DNA of 64,000 bases from Paulinella micropora (taxonomy: Eukaryota > Cercozoa > Imbricatea > Euglyphida). Both the position numbers and the translations under genes were made by a program. Below are positions 38,680 to 48,398 of this stretch, piece by piece. Position 1 is the first letter of the stretch. Each line of letters opens with the position of its first letter. The notes under the pieces are model-generated. The model searched no databases, was not told where the DNA came from, and was given only the letters and a program-made list of their open reading frames with translations. The stretch covers positions 657,905-721,904 of the forward strand of contig BJOX01000153.1 in the NCBI GenBank assembly GCA_009731375.1, written 5' to 3'.

Positions 38680-40086
38680 ATGTGGAACGAAAACGACAGA
38701 AAATTTATCAAGCAGTTAAATGTGGCAGACACAAAGCAAAAAATATATGATGTCGTATCAAACTTTTTCACGAGTGATGCGAAACCGTCAAAGGCTTTTC
38801 ATAATGCTATTTTATTATTATTTAGTAAAACAACAACAGACGATGAAATGCTAAAAGCGATGCAAGTTATTTATCCAAAATATGTCATTGTTTATCCGAA
38901 TACGACTTCAAGAAGACAGAGATTAAGCGAAGTAAGAACAAAAGCAATAAAACCAAATGAAAGCAAGAAAGTTTATGAAATGAGTAAATTGGACAAATAT
39001 TTTAATATCAATGAAGACGAACGAATTGAAATCGTTGAAGGCTATAAAAAAGATGTCAAAGCGAAAAACGAACAAAAAATACAGATAGATGTGCAGGAGG
39101 TAATGGCAAAAATGAATGAAATGATTTTAAGCAATGACCCGTATTTAAAGTTGCTTGCTTTAATGTTAGCAATAGGGGCACGACCTGTTGAGATATTTGA
39201 CAAAAACACTTATGAATTAATTTCTGATAAACAGAGTTGGCTGAGAGTGGATAATCTAGCAAAGAAACGAGAGGGACAAAAAAAAGAACTTGACTGAGAG
39301 ACCTGTTGTTTTATTTACTCCTTCTTTTGTTATTAAACAAATAAATTCAATAAGAAACCACTTCAAGAAAAAGAAAGCAGTTATTATAAACAAAGAGGGC
39401 CAATTAGACAAACAGAAAAACAACGAACTAAACAAACGAATAATAAAAGTGTTTCCGTGGTTGGCAGATTACACACAGAGAAGCAGTATATTGCGAAAAC
39501 TTTATGCGAGTTTGTCATATACGAATTTTGCTGACCCGAAAACAACAAATTTTAATACTTGGGTTTCCAATGTGTTGGGACACGGCGATATGCTTACTTC
39601 ATTTTCTTATTCGTGGGTGAATGTTGCGGACCCCCGCGAGATGATGAAGGAAGGAATAAAAACCGAACTAGAGGAACTACAAAGGAAAATAGACTTATGT
39701 CTGAATGTCAAAGGGGCAGAAAGTGAAAGCGAAAACGAGGACGACGACGGCAAATATAAAACCTTGGGGAAAAAGCAAGTCGTGAAGATAAGTTTGAGTT
39801 ATTAAATAAAATTTGGAATGACTACGGCGGGGCAATTACGAATACGACACTCAGAAAAATAAGCGGAATTGGGGCTGTTATTGTAAATCAATTTGTAATG
39901 AGTAAGAAGGAAACCACGACGGAGGAAACAAAGCAAACCACTAAAGCAAAGCAACCAGAAGCAACCACTACGGAGAAAAAGAAAGCCAGTTATAAGTTAA
40001 TAGACGAAAACGGGGTAAGCCAACCAGTGCGACGGAGTAGCCGATTGAAAAAAAAGAAAGGCATTGAATACAATCTCTATGAATAA
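38680..40086 (+). CDS. Telomere resolvase (protelomerase)-like tyrosine recombinase, two frameshifts
   Basis: ATG at 38680 (MWNENDRKFIKQL). Helical N-terminal region, then the catalytic core: LLALMLAIGARPVEIF (first Arg), LAKKREGQKK (hairpin Lys), RSSILRKLYASLSYTNF (second Arg), and VLGHGDMLTSFSYSWVN with LGH and the likely nucleophile Tyr nine residues after His. This order and the single-domain helical look match ResT/TelK-type resolvases better than ordinary integrases. The basic tail (RRSSRLKKKKG) may bind DNA. Frame breaks occur in an A8 run near 39280 and in GGGGAAAAAG near 39770, typical of sequencing error. The gene lies beside the 434-bp palindrome, its probable substrate. The intact length would be about 470 residues. 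Confidence 0.72.
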
Positions 40087-40235
40087 TGGGTTTTTGGTTT
40101 TTTTTTCTTTTTTTATTCCTGTTTTTCTGTTCTATTTTTTCGTTTCTGATTAAAAAAACTTTAAGAAATTCAATTAAATTTTTTGGTGTGTTGAAAAACA
40201 CACATAAATATTTCAGTGTGTTGAAAACACACGGA

Positions 40236-40739
40236 TTAATTTGAGGTTTCCATGGAAGCCGTCTGAGGTGGTGGCGGAAGAATTGCTGGGGGAATTGCTC
40301 TGACGACACGGGACAACGCATCATTAAATAACACCCCGCTCGTGATAAATTGATAAACTCGTTTATATTGCTGTTCGCCGAAGCCCGTTATTTTCCTGTG
40401 CCCGCCTTGCTGTATCCAGTGCTTAAATTTTTTGGTCTCCGTTGTGATTTGCTCCTGCTTAAGTTCTAAAAGTTTGACGAAATCAATATCTTCAACTATT
40501 TCTTTGGCTTCTCGTAATTTCTCGCGTAGGGCTTTAACTTCTTGCTCTTTCTTCGTTCTTGCTTTGGTCAAGGAAATAATTCTGTGCGACAATGCTTTAA
40601 TTTCCCCCTCTGTTTTGTCAAGTGAAGCCCGTATTTCGTACTCATTATTGCTTAATTTCTTCCGTCGCTTAATTCTTCGTTTGACTTCTTCGTCTGTCTC
40701 TGGGGCACATCTCGGGACGAGGCTTCGGGTTTCGCTCAT
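40236..40739 (-). CDS. Coiled-coil protein, intact
   Basis: 167 residues from ATG 40739 to TAA. Residues about 15-110 are strongly charged and helical (EVKRRIKRRKKLSNNEYEI, KKEQEVKALREKLREAKEI) with heptad spacing. A shorter module follows (HRKITGFGEQQYKRVYQFI) and a Pro-rich end (AILPPPPQTAS). It is convergent with the resolvase gene, about 150 bp apart. No family was recognised. Structural, DNA-binding or partner roles are all possible. Confidence 0.6.
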   Translation of the reverse strand: MSETRSLVPRCAPETDEEVKRRIKRRKKLSNNEYEIRASLDKTEGEIKALSHRIISLTKARTKKEQEVKALREKLREAKEIVEDIDFVKLLELKQEQITTETKKFKHWIQQGGHRKITGFGEQQYKRVYQFITSGVLFNDALSRVVRAIPPAILPPPPQTASMETSN

Positions 40740-40923
40740 CTGGTCTACTTTTTTGCTCGGGACAAAAGGACAAAAGTGATGACCTTTGGAAAAAATTGGT
40801 TGCGCGGGTTTCGGTTTTTAACTGGTGGCATCGCTTCAGTGCTATCATAATTATTTTATGGGGTCTGGACTAACGAAAAAAAAATTAGTTGTCGGGGCTC
40901 ACGAAAAAAAAGCGGTGTGCGGG

Positions 40924-41542
40924 TTATGAAGGCTGTGGCGGTGTGAGTTCGTTTGTGATTTGTTGTTTTTGTTGTTGGTATCGTTCGCGGTGTCGTTGGC
41001 TTATTGCTTGTTTGTTAACCTCGTAATATTGCTTTCGTTGTTGTTGTATTGCTTCTTTATTGTTTTCATAATGTTGCTTTTTTCGTTGTTGTATTGCTTC
41101 TTTATTGTTTTCATAATGTTGCTTTTTTCGTTGCTGTATTGCTTCTTTATTGTTTTCATAATGTTGCTTTTGTTGTTGGCTTATTGCTTCTTTATTATCT
41201 TCATAATATTCTTTTTGTGTTCGTCCTTCGATCTTCTTATTGCAACAATTAGGCATATCGCGGATTGCTTCGCCCTCATACTTAACTAATTGTTCTCTGT
41301 TTAAGCACGGACATTCCTTCAAAGTTCAATGTAAGCATCTCCGCTTGTAAGATTTTAAAAGAAGATACATAATGATATTTTCCATATGTCCATTGTTTGT
41401 ATTTTCGTTCGTGTTCAGATAATCGCTTACTTAATTGCTGTGTAGTTGCTCCAATATAAACCTTATCAGTGTGAGGCGATCGGATTATATATAATCTGGC
41501 CTTGCTGTAATCAACGGGGGTTTTTGGCTTTCGTGTTGTCAT
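40924..41542 (-). CDS. GIY-YIG endonuclease with NNKEAI repeat tail, two frameshifts
   Basis: ATG at 41542. ARLYIIRSPHTDKVYIGATT is the GIY-YIG core, followed by LSKRLSEHERKYKQW. Two one-base losses near 41335-41350 separate it from ECPCLNREQLVKYEGEAIR (catalytic Glu in the EGE motif) and the conserved GRTQKEYYEDNKEA. The tail has four copies of a 14-15-residue unit (HYENNKEAIQQRKKQ). Such proteins act as homing-type or repair nucleases and are common in giant viruses, virophage-like elements and their hosts. About 206 residues when read across the breaks. Confidence 0.75.
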
Positions 41543-42380
41543 TCTATATTATTATATTTTATTCTATTGTTTAATATTTTTTTCAAGCAAGAGAGAGACA
41601 AAACAAAAATGGCTATATTTTTATTCAATGAAGGAAGTTAAGCAGAAAGTTGAGCAGAAAGTTAAGCGGGGCTATTACTGGTTATCTGTGGAAGGCGGGG
41701 GGTTAAATATTCTAGCCCCCGTTGTTCCCCCTTATTTACACTAAGCCCTTTTCCCCCGTCCCCCTTTTTATTTCCCCTTATTTACACTAAGCCCTTTTCC
41801 CCTTTTTCCTTCTTGTATTACAAAGGGCTATCTTTCCTACTTCTTATAAGAAAAAAGTCTTCATAGCCCCAAATGAATACAAAGCATATTTAACCCTTAA
41901 TTAATTCATTTTCCACACTAAAAAAAGATGGCCCCTAAAAATCAGGAGTAAAAACAATATTAAGAAGAATTTTTATATTTTGATTGCTCCACATAAAAAG
42001 ACAACATTTCAACACATTAAAAAAAAAGATAGCTCCATTAAAAAAAGATAGCCCATAAAAAGATAGCCCCTTATTCACACTAAGCACTATTTCCCCTTTT
42101 CCCTTCTTATATTACAAAGGGGCATCTTTTCCTATTCTTTATAGAGAAATAGACTACATACCCCTAAATAAATACTAAGCATATTTAACCCTTAATTCGT
42201 TCATTTTCCACACTAAAAAAAGATACCCCCGAAAAATCATAAAAAAGATAGCACATAAAAAGATAGCCCATAAAAAGATAGCCATAAAAAGATAGCCCAT
42301 AAAAAGATAGCCCCACATAAAAAAAATAGTATCATAAAAAAAAGATAGCCCATAAAAAGATAGCCCATATAACCCATAAC
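41543..42380. repeat. About 296-bp duplication and AAAAAGATAGCCC minisatellite
   Basis: The phrase AGCATATTTAACCCTTAATT followed by TTCATTTTCCACACT occurs near 41883 and 42179, with matching upstream text (TTA(T/C)TTACACTAAGC), giving a direct repeat of about 296 bp. From 42030 to 42370 the 12-14-bp word AAAAAGATAGCCCAT recurs many times. The hydrophobic minus-strand translation of this part is a repeat artefact. It could serve as an origin or iteron region of the element, though nothing proves it. Confidence 0.7.
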
Positions 42381-42383
42381 CAC

Positions 42384-42590
42384 TTATTCGCCTAAATAAG
42401 GCCATCCGTTAATTTTCCTTAAATCTTCTTCTTTCTTAAACATCACATCTAATGTTTTATTCGGTCTTACTTCATAATGTGTCCTATGGTTATTAGTCGC
42501 AGTCAGTGAAACCCCCCACTCTGCTCGCATCGCGGTATTGATAAAATATAATGTTTCTCTTAAAAATGTCTTGCTTGAAGGGTCGCTCAT
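42384..42590 (-). CDS. Small hypothetical protein
   Basis: 68 residues from ATG 42590 to TAA. The start overlaps the TGA of the upstream gene in an ATGA arrangement, which suggests translational coupling. Sequence is mixed alpha/beta (AEWGVSLTATNNHRTHYEV). No family was recognised. Confidence 0.45.
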   Translation of the reverse strand: MSDPSSKTFLRETLYFINTAMRAEWGVSLTATNNHRTHYEVRPNKTLDVMFKKEEDLRKINGWPYLGE

Positions 42591-42592
42591 AT

Positions 42593-43285
42593 GGTGTATA
42601 ATCTTTTTTGTTTCTTCGTGTCAGTCGTATATAAAACTAATTCTTCTTCTTTTGCTAGCCATTCCTGCTTTTTGATAGTTTCTCTTAATTCCTCTGTGCT
42701 TATTTGTGTCTTAAAATCCCATATGTTTTTTAATCCTAAACCGCTTGTGACCTGTATAAGGTTTTTATGTTTGCTAAATTTCCTTTCGGTGTTTATTGTA
42801 TTGAATGAATATTCGGAAATCCCGCATTGAATTTTGTTTCAGTCTCTGTCCTCTTTTGTTCCGTTCTTCTCGTTTCGCTTTTTGTCTTGTCGTTCAACTG
42901 CTTTTAATCCTTCGCTTAATTTGTCTTCTACATCCTTAATATATGGTCTATAATTCCATATATACTGCCTTAATCTGTCGTCGTCAAATATCTTATAAAA
43001 TAAATTGTTTTTCGGTTCGTCGGTGTTGTCTGCTTTCAACATCTCCTTTTTTATTTTTGCTTTTTTTAACTCCAACTCCTCGGCGGGTGTCCATTCCTTC
43101 TCAGTTTCTTTCTTTAAATTTCGTATTCTTCGTCCGTAGTAGTTCGCGCATTAAATACCGCGGTCGCATCGTTCTTTTTAATTATTGCTTCTGTTATTTT
43201 TGCCTCTTTGTTTGTCGGCTCGCTCGCGTCTGGTGTGTCAAGGTCGCTTATTTCATAGTCGGCTATTATGAAATACTTTATTAAA
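42593..43285 (-). CDS. C-terminal extension of the helicase or separate protein, interrupted
   Basis: Three pieces follow the helicase directly: NLIKYFIIADYEISDLDTPD, then after a frameshift near 43130 EWTPAEELELKKAKIKKEM and LRQYIWNYRPYIKDVEDKL. After an in-frame TGA near 42838 come ERKFSKHKNLIQVTSGLGLK and ELRETIKKQEWLAKEEEL. The pieces lie on the same strand without spacers, so they are best read as the C-terminal part of the helicase polypeptide, as in long herpes-UL9-type proteins. A separate gene cannot be excluded. Confidence 0.45.
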
Positions 43286-44937
43286 TTCTGCGGGCGTCTT
43301 CGTTCTGTTCTACTTTGTTTTTTGCTAATAGTTTTATATAATCGTTCGCCACGACATCCACGGCTCCATATCGGTTATAAATCCAATCTGCCAAGGGCGC
43401 TATTTCTTCCCGCTTATTTAATATGTTAAGGCTCGCACTCAGTTGCCTTAAATACTGAGTTTCGCTTTCTATGGTCGCTATGTTGTAATTTTTATAAAAT
43501 AAGTATATGTCGTTTTCTATCGGGTGCCGTATTCTTCCCAACATCTGAAAGAAATCCCCGCTCATATTAGTGTTATTACAAGCCACTGCCACAATATTAT
43601 TAAAAATCCCTTTATGTGAATAATCTAAGCCTCCCGTAATTGCTGGACTATAAATGACTATATCATATTCCGCCCATTTCTTGTATTCGTTAGCCATTGC
43701 TTCTTTTACTTCCTCCGTTTTGTTGGTCTCGCCCGTTATCAATAGCACCCTGTTTTTATTCTTCTTTAACATTTCCGCTAATGTTCTAAGTCGTCTTTTT
43801 CCGATATTCGCGGGGACTAGTGTTTTTTTACCTTCCGATCGTAGTTTAATAATCTGTTCGTAAGCCTCGCCAATATTGCCCTCCTTAATGTGAATGTGTC
43901 GCTTTGTTTTGCTCGGGGGCTCGTTGTTAACAAATAAGGTCTTTGCCCCGCGGAAGATTTTACGCCTTATGTTTTGAAAGAATTCTATATCGTCGGCCTT
44001 TAGTGTGCCTGACATTAATATTATTTGGTCGGCCGTGCCTATTACATATTTAATCATCTCCCAATTATTCTTATTGTTTCGGGACTTCTTGAAAGTGTCG
44101 CTCGTTAAGTGCTTTATGAATTGGTCGGCCTCGTCAATGACTAATTTATTTATCGGCTCTTCGCTTATCGGTATTCTGTGGAAACTATCGGCCTGAATGG
44201 TTTGATTATTCTTTTTAATTTTCCCCTTCGGCTCGTCTCTGTAATCCGCATTTAAGGGGTATTTGTTTTTATAGTCGCTCGCAAGTGTCCGCCGATAACT
44301 GCTTATGATTGATTTAAAAGTGGTTTTCTTTGCTAGTTCTAATATCGCGGTCGCGTAGTCCTCTTTATGTTTTTCTAATATTTCGCGTGCCAAGTGGTTA
44401 TTTTTCAATTTTTCTACAATTTGACCCGCATATTTTTTTAATGGTCGTCGGTGTCAATTTAGCCCCGCGTATTAAAGTGTTTATTTCTCCACAATTTTAA
44501 ATAAGGTCAGTAATCGCCTTAGAGTTCGCCGTCGTCTTGCCTGTGCCTAATCCGCTTTTAATGGCTATAATATCATATGTCGGGGTCGGCTTGTATTGCT
44601 CTTCCATAAATTCTTTAATGTCGCTACAAAATGCCTCTTTAGTGTGTATTATGTCCGCCCCAATAATGTTAAGTTTTTCTATGAGTTCCTGTTTCTCTCG
44701 TTGTTGGATTGCTTGGCGGTTCTCGTTGGCCGTTTTTATGTTATATTTGATTTTCTCCGCGTATGTTGTATTAGTTCCCGCCGTTAAAGTGATATAAAGG
44801 GGGCTCTCGCCTTTAAGTTCGGCTTCCCCTTTTTGCTTCCAACACCCCGCAATTTTAGCCCCGTTTAGAAATTGTAATATAAAAAGTGTGTTGTCTGCTT
44901 CGTGTATTCGGTCGCAGAAATGACACAAGGTCGGCAT
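43281..44937 (-). CDS. UL9/origin-binding-like superfamily 2 helicase, frameshifted
   Basis: ATG at 44937 starts with a zinc motif (CHFCDRIHEADN..GCW) of the kind found after viral primase domains. Walker A follows (IIAIKSGLGTGKTT), then, after a shift in an A run near 44440, Walker B (NKLVIDEADQFIKHL), motif III (ILMSGTLKADD), motif V (IVIYSPAITGGLDYS) and motif VI (FFQMLGRIRHPI). The set and order match the herpesvirus origin-binding helicase family (Herpes_ori_bp). It is preceded in the same frame by the primase, separated by TAA and three codons, so both act in one replication module. Confidence 0.7.
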
Positions 44938-44946
44938 TAGTCTTTT

Positions 44947-45807
44947 TTATTTATATGCTTTCATTAGCCCTTCTTCGGTTTCCGTTTCGCTTATGTTCTT
45001 AATCGTGTGTTGGTTCGCCTCGTGTTCTAATACGGGCACCGCTCCGAATAAATTATTAATATTAATGTCTAAGTTTTTTACTTCCGCGGGCCGTTTGTTG
45101 GTGCGGTCTATGTCGTGCTCGGCCGTAGTGATTAATAGCTGTTCATAAAAATCATTTGAAACCTCGCTTAAGTCCTTTGTTATAAGGCGGTCGCTCTCAA
45201 TACCTTCCACGAATTCCAATTGACGATTATCTCCCTTTTTAACCGCATAAGGCGCTCTCATTCCGCTTGGAGTTCCGCTTTTATGATAAACGGCTAAATC
45301 ATAGCCTAACTCTTTATAGTCGGGCAGTTCGTCTTTAATGATTTGTTTAATTTCCGTCGCATCGCCGTAAAGTTCGCCACTATTCCCCACGAAATGAAAC
45401 GAATTGACATATTTCTCTTTTTTGTTTGAATACCCGCACCCACTGCGGGCTATCATATCCTCGCCGAATAACTCAACAAAGGCCTCGCGGGCTCTTAGAT
45501 AATCGGAGACTTCGTTTAAGGCTCTGTCTTCCTCCGTGTCGTATGTTTTGTCAATGTCGGCATATGGTTTCAAAAATAAAGCGGTTCCTAAACTTTCCAT
45601 CGTGTGTGGATTTTCCTTTATGAAATCCAATAAGTCGGGGGTCGCTACCTTTACGGCATACAACGGGGAAGCCTTCATCTCACGAAAGAAAACTCTAAAC
45701 CCGCCTTCTGTGTCATCTTTGTTTAATGTTTTGTTAAGTTTTTTATCACCCCCAATATATACAGGGGTCCCGTCCCGCCCCGTCCCATCAGTCGCACTAT
45801 CACCCAT
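44947..45807 (-). CDS. Archaeo-eukaryotic-type primase domain protein
   Basis: 286 residues from ATG 45807 to TAA, intact. The AEP signature is visible: hDhD at D84 and D86 (LKPYADIDK), SxH at H138 (VNSFHFV), a third Asp at about 170 (YDLAVYHKSG) and a conserved Arg (SGMRAPYA). Such primases start DNA synthesis or act as primase-polymerases in large DNA viruses and linear plasmids. The downstream frame continues directly into a zinc motif and helicase. In relatives the two are often fused, so the TAA here may be a mutation or may separate two coupled genes. Confidence 0.72.
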   Translation of the reverse strand: MGDSATDGTGRDGTPVYIGGDKKLNKTLNKDDTEGGFRVFFREMKASPLYAVKVATPDLLDFIKENPHTMESLGTALFLKPYADIDKTYDTEEDRALNEVSDYLRAREAFVELFGEDMIARSGCGYSNKKEKYVNSFHFVGNSGELYGDATEIKQIIKDELPDYKELGYDLAVYHKSGTPSGMRAPYAVKKGDNRQLEFVEGIESDRLITKDLSEVSNDFYEQLLITTAEHDIDRTNKRPAEVKNLDININNLFGAVPVLEHEANQHTIKNISETETEEGLMKAYK

Positions 45808-46666
45808 CTTTTTTTATATATCAATGTGAATAAGTTATTTCAAAAATTAAATAATTAATTATTATCATTAATAGCATATCGTTTAAATAGAAAACATAAA
45901 TATTGATTTAAATACTAAGTTTAATTATTATAAAAATATAATACATAATATATAGAATGACCACTCAAGGCCATAACACCGACAACACCACCAACGGCAC
46001 CCGAGCATAAAAAAGAGCGGGTCGTCCGTGTGGAATAATTCATAAAGGAAGTTTTGCTAAGCCGGAATTTCGCACAGAAACTATTGACGGGGTCAATTAT
46101 TATCTCCGCCATTTCTTGTTTTTGTAGATCTGTCCGGCCAGAATTGGCGCTGCTGCCTCTCCTTCCTTCTCACTGCTTCTTGCACTACCCGCCGGATTCG
46201 TTGGGTTTGTTTCCCTCGGGCCTGCACCACCATGTTGTGGCCTGGACGCCCGGCGGACGAAGATCAAAGGGAAACGGGGGGGGAGGGGGGCCGCCACCTT
46301 CAGGTGCGGCCCCCCCCCCTTCCTCCTCCTTTCCTGCCCCCCATCCCGTCCCTCTCCCACCTTTTCTCGCGCGAAATGAGGGGGGGGGGGCCATTTCCCG
46401 ACTGTAGAGCGCGAGAAAAAGTGGGGGAGGTGGAGAGGGGGGGGGGAGGAGAGGCGGAAGTGAGGGGCGGTCTCCTTTTTTTTGTTTTTTGTTTTTTTTT
46501 GCTTCTGGGGGAGGGCGCGTTCCTCCCCCCTCTCCAGCTCAGCTCGTGCAGAGCTGGGTTCTTAGTTTTCAAATTGTATGCAGCGGGCGGGCTTAGAAAA
46601 GACATTTCTACGCTTGTGTTGCTTTTTTTTTGGGGAGGGGAAGGTGGACAGATCTTTTCTCTTTCG
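45808..46666. other. Right edge of AT-rich element and GC-rich junction
   Basis: AT-rich sequence continues to about 46110, then base composition flips to GC-rich with G and C runs. No copy of the 434-bp palindrome arm or any terminal repeat is visible at this end. The region 46110-46660 contains only low-complexity frames. The exact boundary is therefore undefined. Confidence 0.5.
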
Positions 46667-48111
46667 ATGCTGTGGGCGGGAGGACCCGACGACGCTAAGC
46701 GGGTTCCTACCCGGGCTACCAAATACTACGCTCTCGCCGTCGTGCAGTGCGCCCTGCCGCACGTCAGCGGTCTGGAGTTCGGCCTCGTGGCGGGCCGGCA
46801 GTGTGTTTGGCTAGACAATTGCGCGCAGCTGGCGCGCGACCTGGGCGGACGGGCCGGATACATCCACGCCGTCGACGAGTCAGACTTTACTGCGGATGCA
46901 GATGGACTGACTTGTCAGCCGCCCCGGGCAGGTGCCGGTTTCTATAGGAGGTGGAAGCCACCAGGTGCCGGACCTTTTCCTCGAGCTGCAGCGCCTGGCG
47001 GGAGCGGGTGTGCGCCTGCTGGTGTTCGGGCACGCGCCGTCGCAGTTGCCACCGCCCGATTTCTGGCTGGACTTTGGCCAGCGGCACTTCTTGGACGCTG
47101 AGGGCCTCACGCCGCTTGGCCACGGGGCCATCGGCACGGTTTACGACATTCCCTGGCAGGGCCAGGTCCTCAAGGAGACCCGCTGTGGCGTGGGCGACCT
47201 GGTGCCGGGGCAGGGCATCTTCTGGCACCAAACGCGGTTTGCGAGTTCGCGCTTTGCGCGGTCCGCCACTGGTGTCGTTCCGTTGCTGCGGTACGGTTTC
47301 CGCAGAGCCAGCACCGTCGCCCCACTGCTGAGGCAATCGCTTGCGACTGGTCCGTACAGCGGGTACAAGCAGGGGTGGGAACAACGCGCCAAGACATTAC
47401 TTGTCCTACAGACGCTGTGGCCGAAGGCGAAGGGCGAGCCCTTATCGCGGATGCTGCAGAGCCCCGCGGTTGCGGGTCTGCCACAAGCTCTGGTGCGGGT
47501 AGAACGCGTCATTGCGGAGATGCACGCGGCGAAAGTCGCACAACGACCTGCACGCCGGCAACATCCTGGTGCAGGGCCCCAATCAGGTCACGGTGATTGA
47601 CTACGACCTGGTCAAACCAGCGAATGCGGATAGCACCTTCCTGGACTACCTGTCGCTGGCGCAACTGACGTTTGACGCCAACCACATGCCGCTGTTACAA
47701 AAGGCTTTTCCACAGGGCGGCGTGCGCACGAAGTTAGCCTCGGCTGGGCTTGAACGCCTGCCCAGGCTGCGCCACTACGCGCACGTCGGGCGCTGGGAGG
47801 CCTTGTCGGCACTTGACCTGCTGTTGTTCCAGCGTGAACATCTGCAGCTTCTAGGCCTCGACCCAGCTGTTGTGAGCTACGAAGTAGAGTACCACGTGGC
47901 GCCGCACGTGACACTAGCGCTGCTGGCCAGCACGACGAATCCACGGGCCTTCCGCGCGGCGCTGCTGTCAGCCGCGCCTCCCCTGACAATGGCCGCTGCC
48001 GGGCAGGTCACGCTGCTGCGCTTGCCAGCCTACTTCATCGACCGAGCGTACCACCTGCCGCCACCTGCCGCACGGCCCAGGTTACCTTCCCGGCTGGTGC
48101 TGCGGGGCTGA
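46667..48111 (+). CDS. Protein-kinase-like protein, two frameshifts
   Basis: ATG at 46667 (MLWAGGPDDAKRVPTRATKYY). After a first domain of about 150 residues and a shift near 46935, a glycine loop (LGHGAIGTVYDI) and the ATP-binding Lys (GQVLKETRCG) appear. A helical lobe then ends in RVERVIAEMHAAK. A second one-base shift near 47535 leads to the catalytic loop HNDLHAGNILV and the metal-binding VIDYDLVKP (DYD in place of DFG). About 150 further residues end at TGA. HNDLHAGN rather than HRD points to atypical, RIO/ABC1 or viral kinases. Substrate unknown. Confidence 0.65.
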
Positions 48112-48398
48112 TACGGTCAAAAAGGGCAGTACTCCAGAGCTTTCCGGTACAGGTTGGTCCCTTTTCGGCCATATCACGAGGCCAAGAAGTGTCGAACCCT
48201 CAGGCCTGGGTGGCGGCCGGGGGGGGAAAGGAGAGAGAGAGAAGGGGAGGGTGGGTCCGGGCGCTAACTGTCTTTTGTTGGCTACACAACAACAAAAAAT
48301 TTATTAAAAAAAAGACTTGGTTCAGATCAACCAAGAGAAAAAAACAGGGAGGTCTTTTGTTATTAGTAGTTTGGTGGTGACAAAAGAAATCCGCTTGT
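48112..48398. other. Intergenic between convergent genes
   Basis: Contains GA-rich and AT-rich stretches and the reverse-strand poly(A) signal at 48300. No gene seen. Confidence 0.6.
48300..48305 (-). promoter_or_regulatory. Poly(A) signal AATAAA (minus strand)
   Basis: AATAAA on the minus strand about 95 bp beyond the stop codon of the gene at 48399-50339, inside an AT-rich island in otherwise GC-rich DNA. Confidence 0.45.

Noticed and set aside
42175-42405. Hydrophobic minus-strand peptide with GYLF repeats
   Set aside because: Encoded by the AAAAAGATAGCCC minisatellite and not by a conserved gene.
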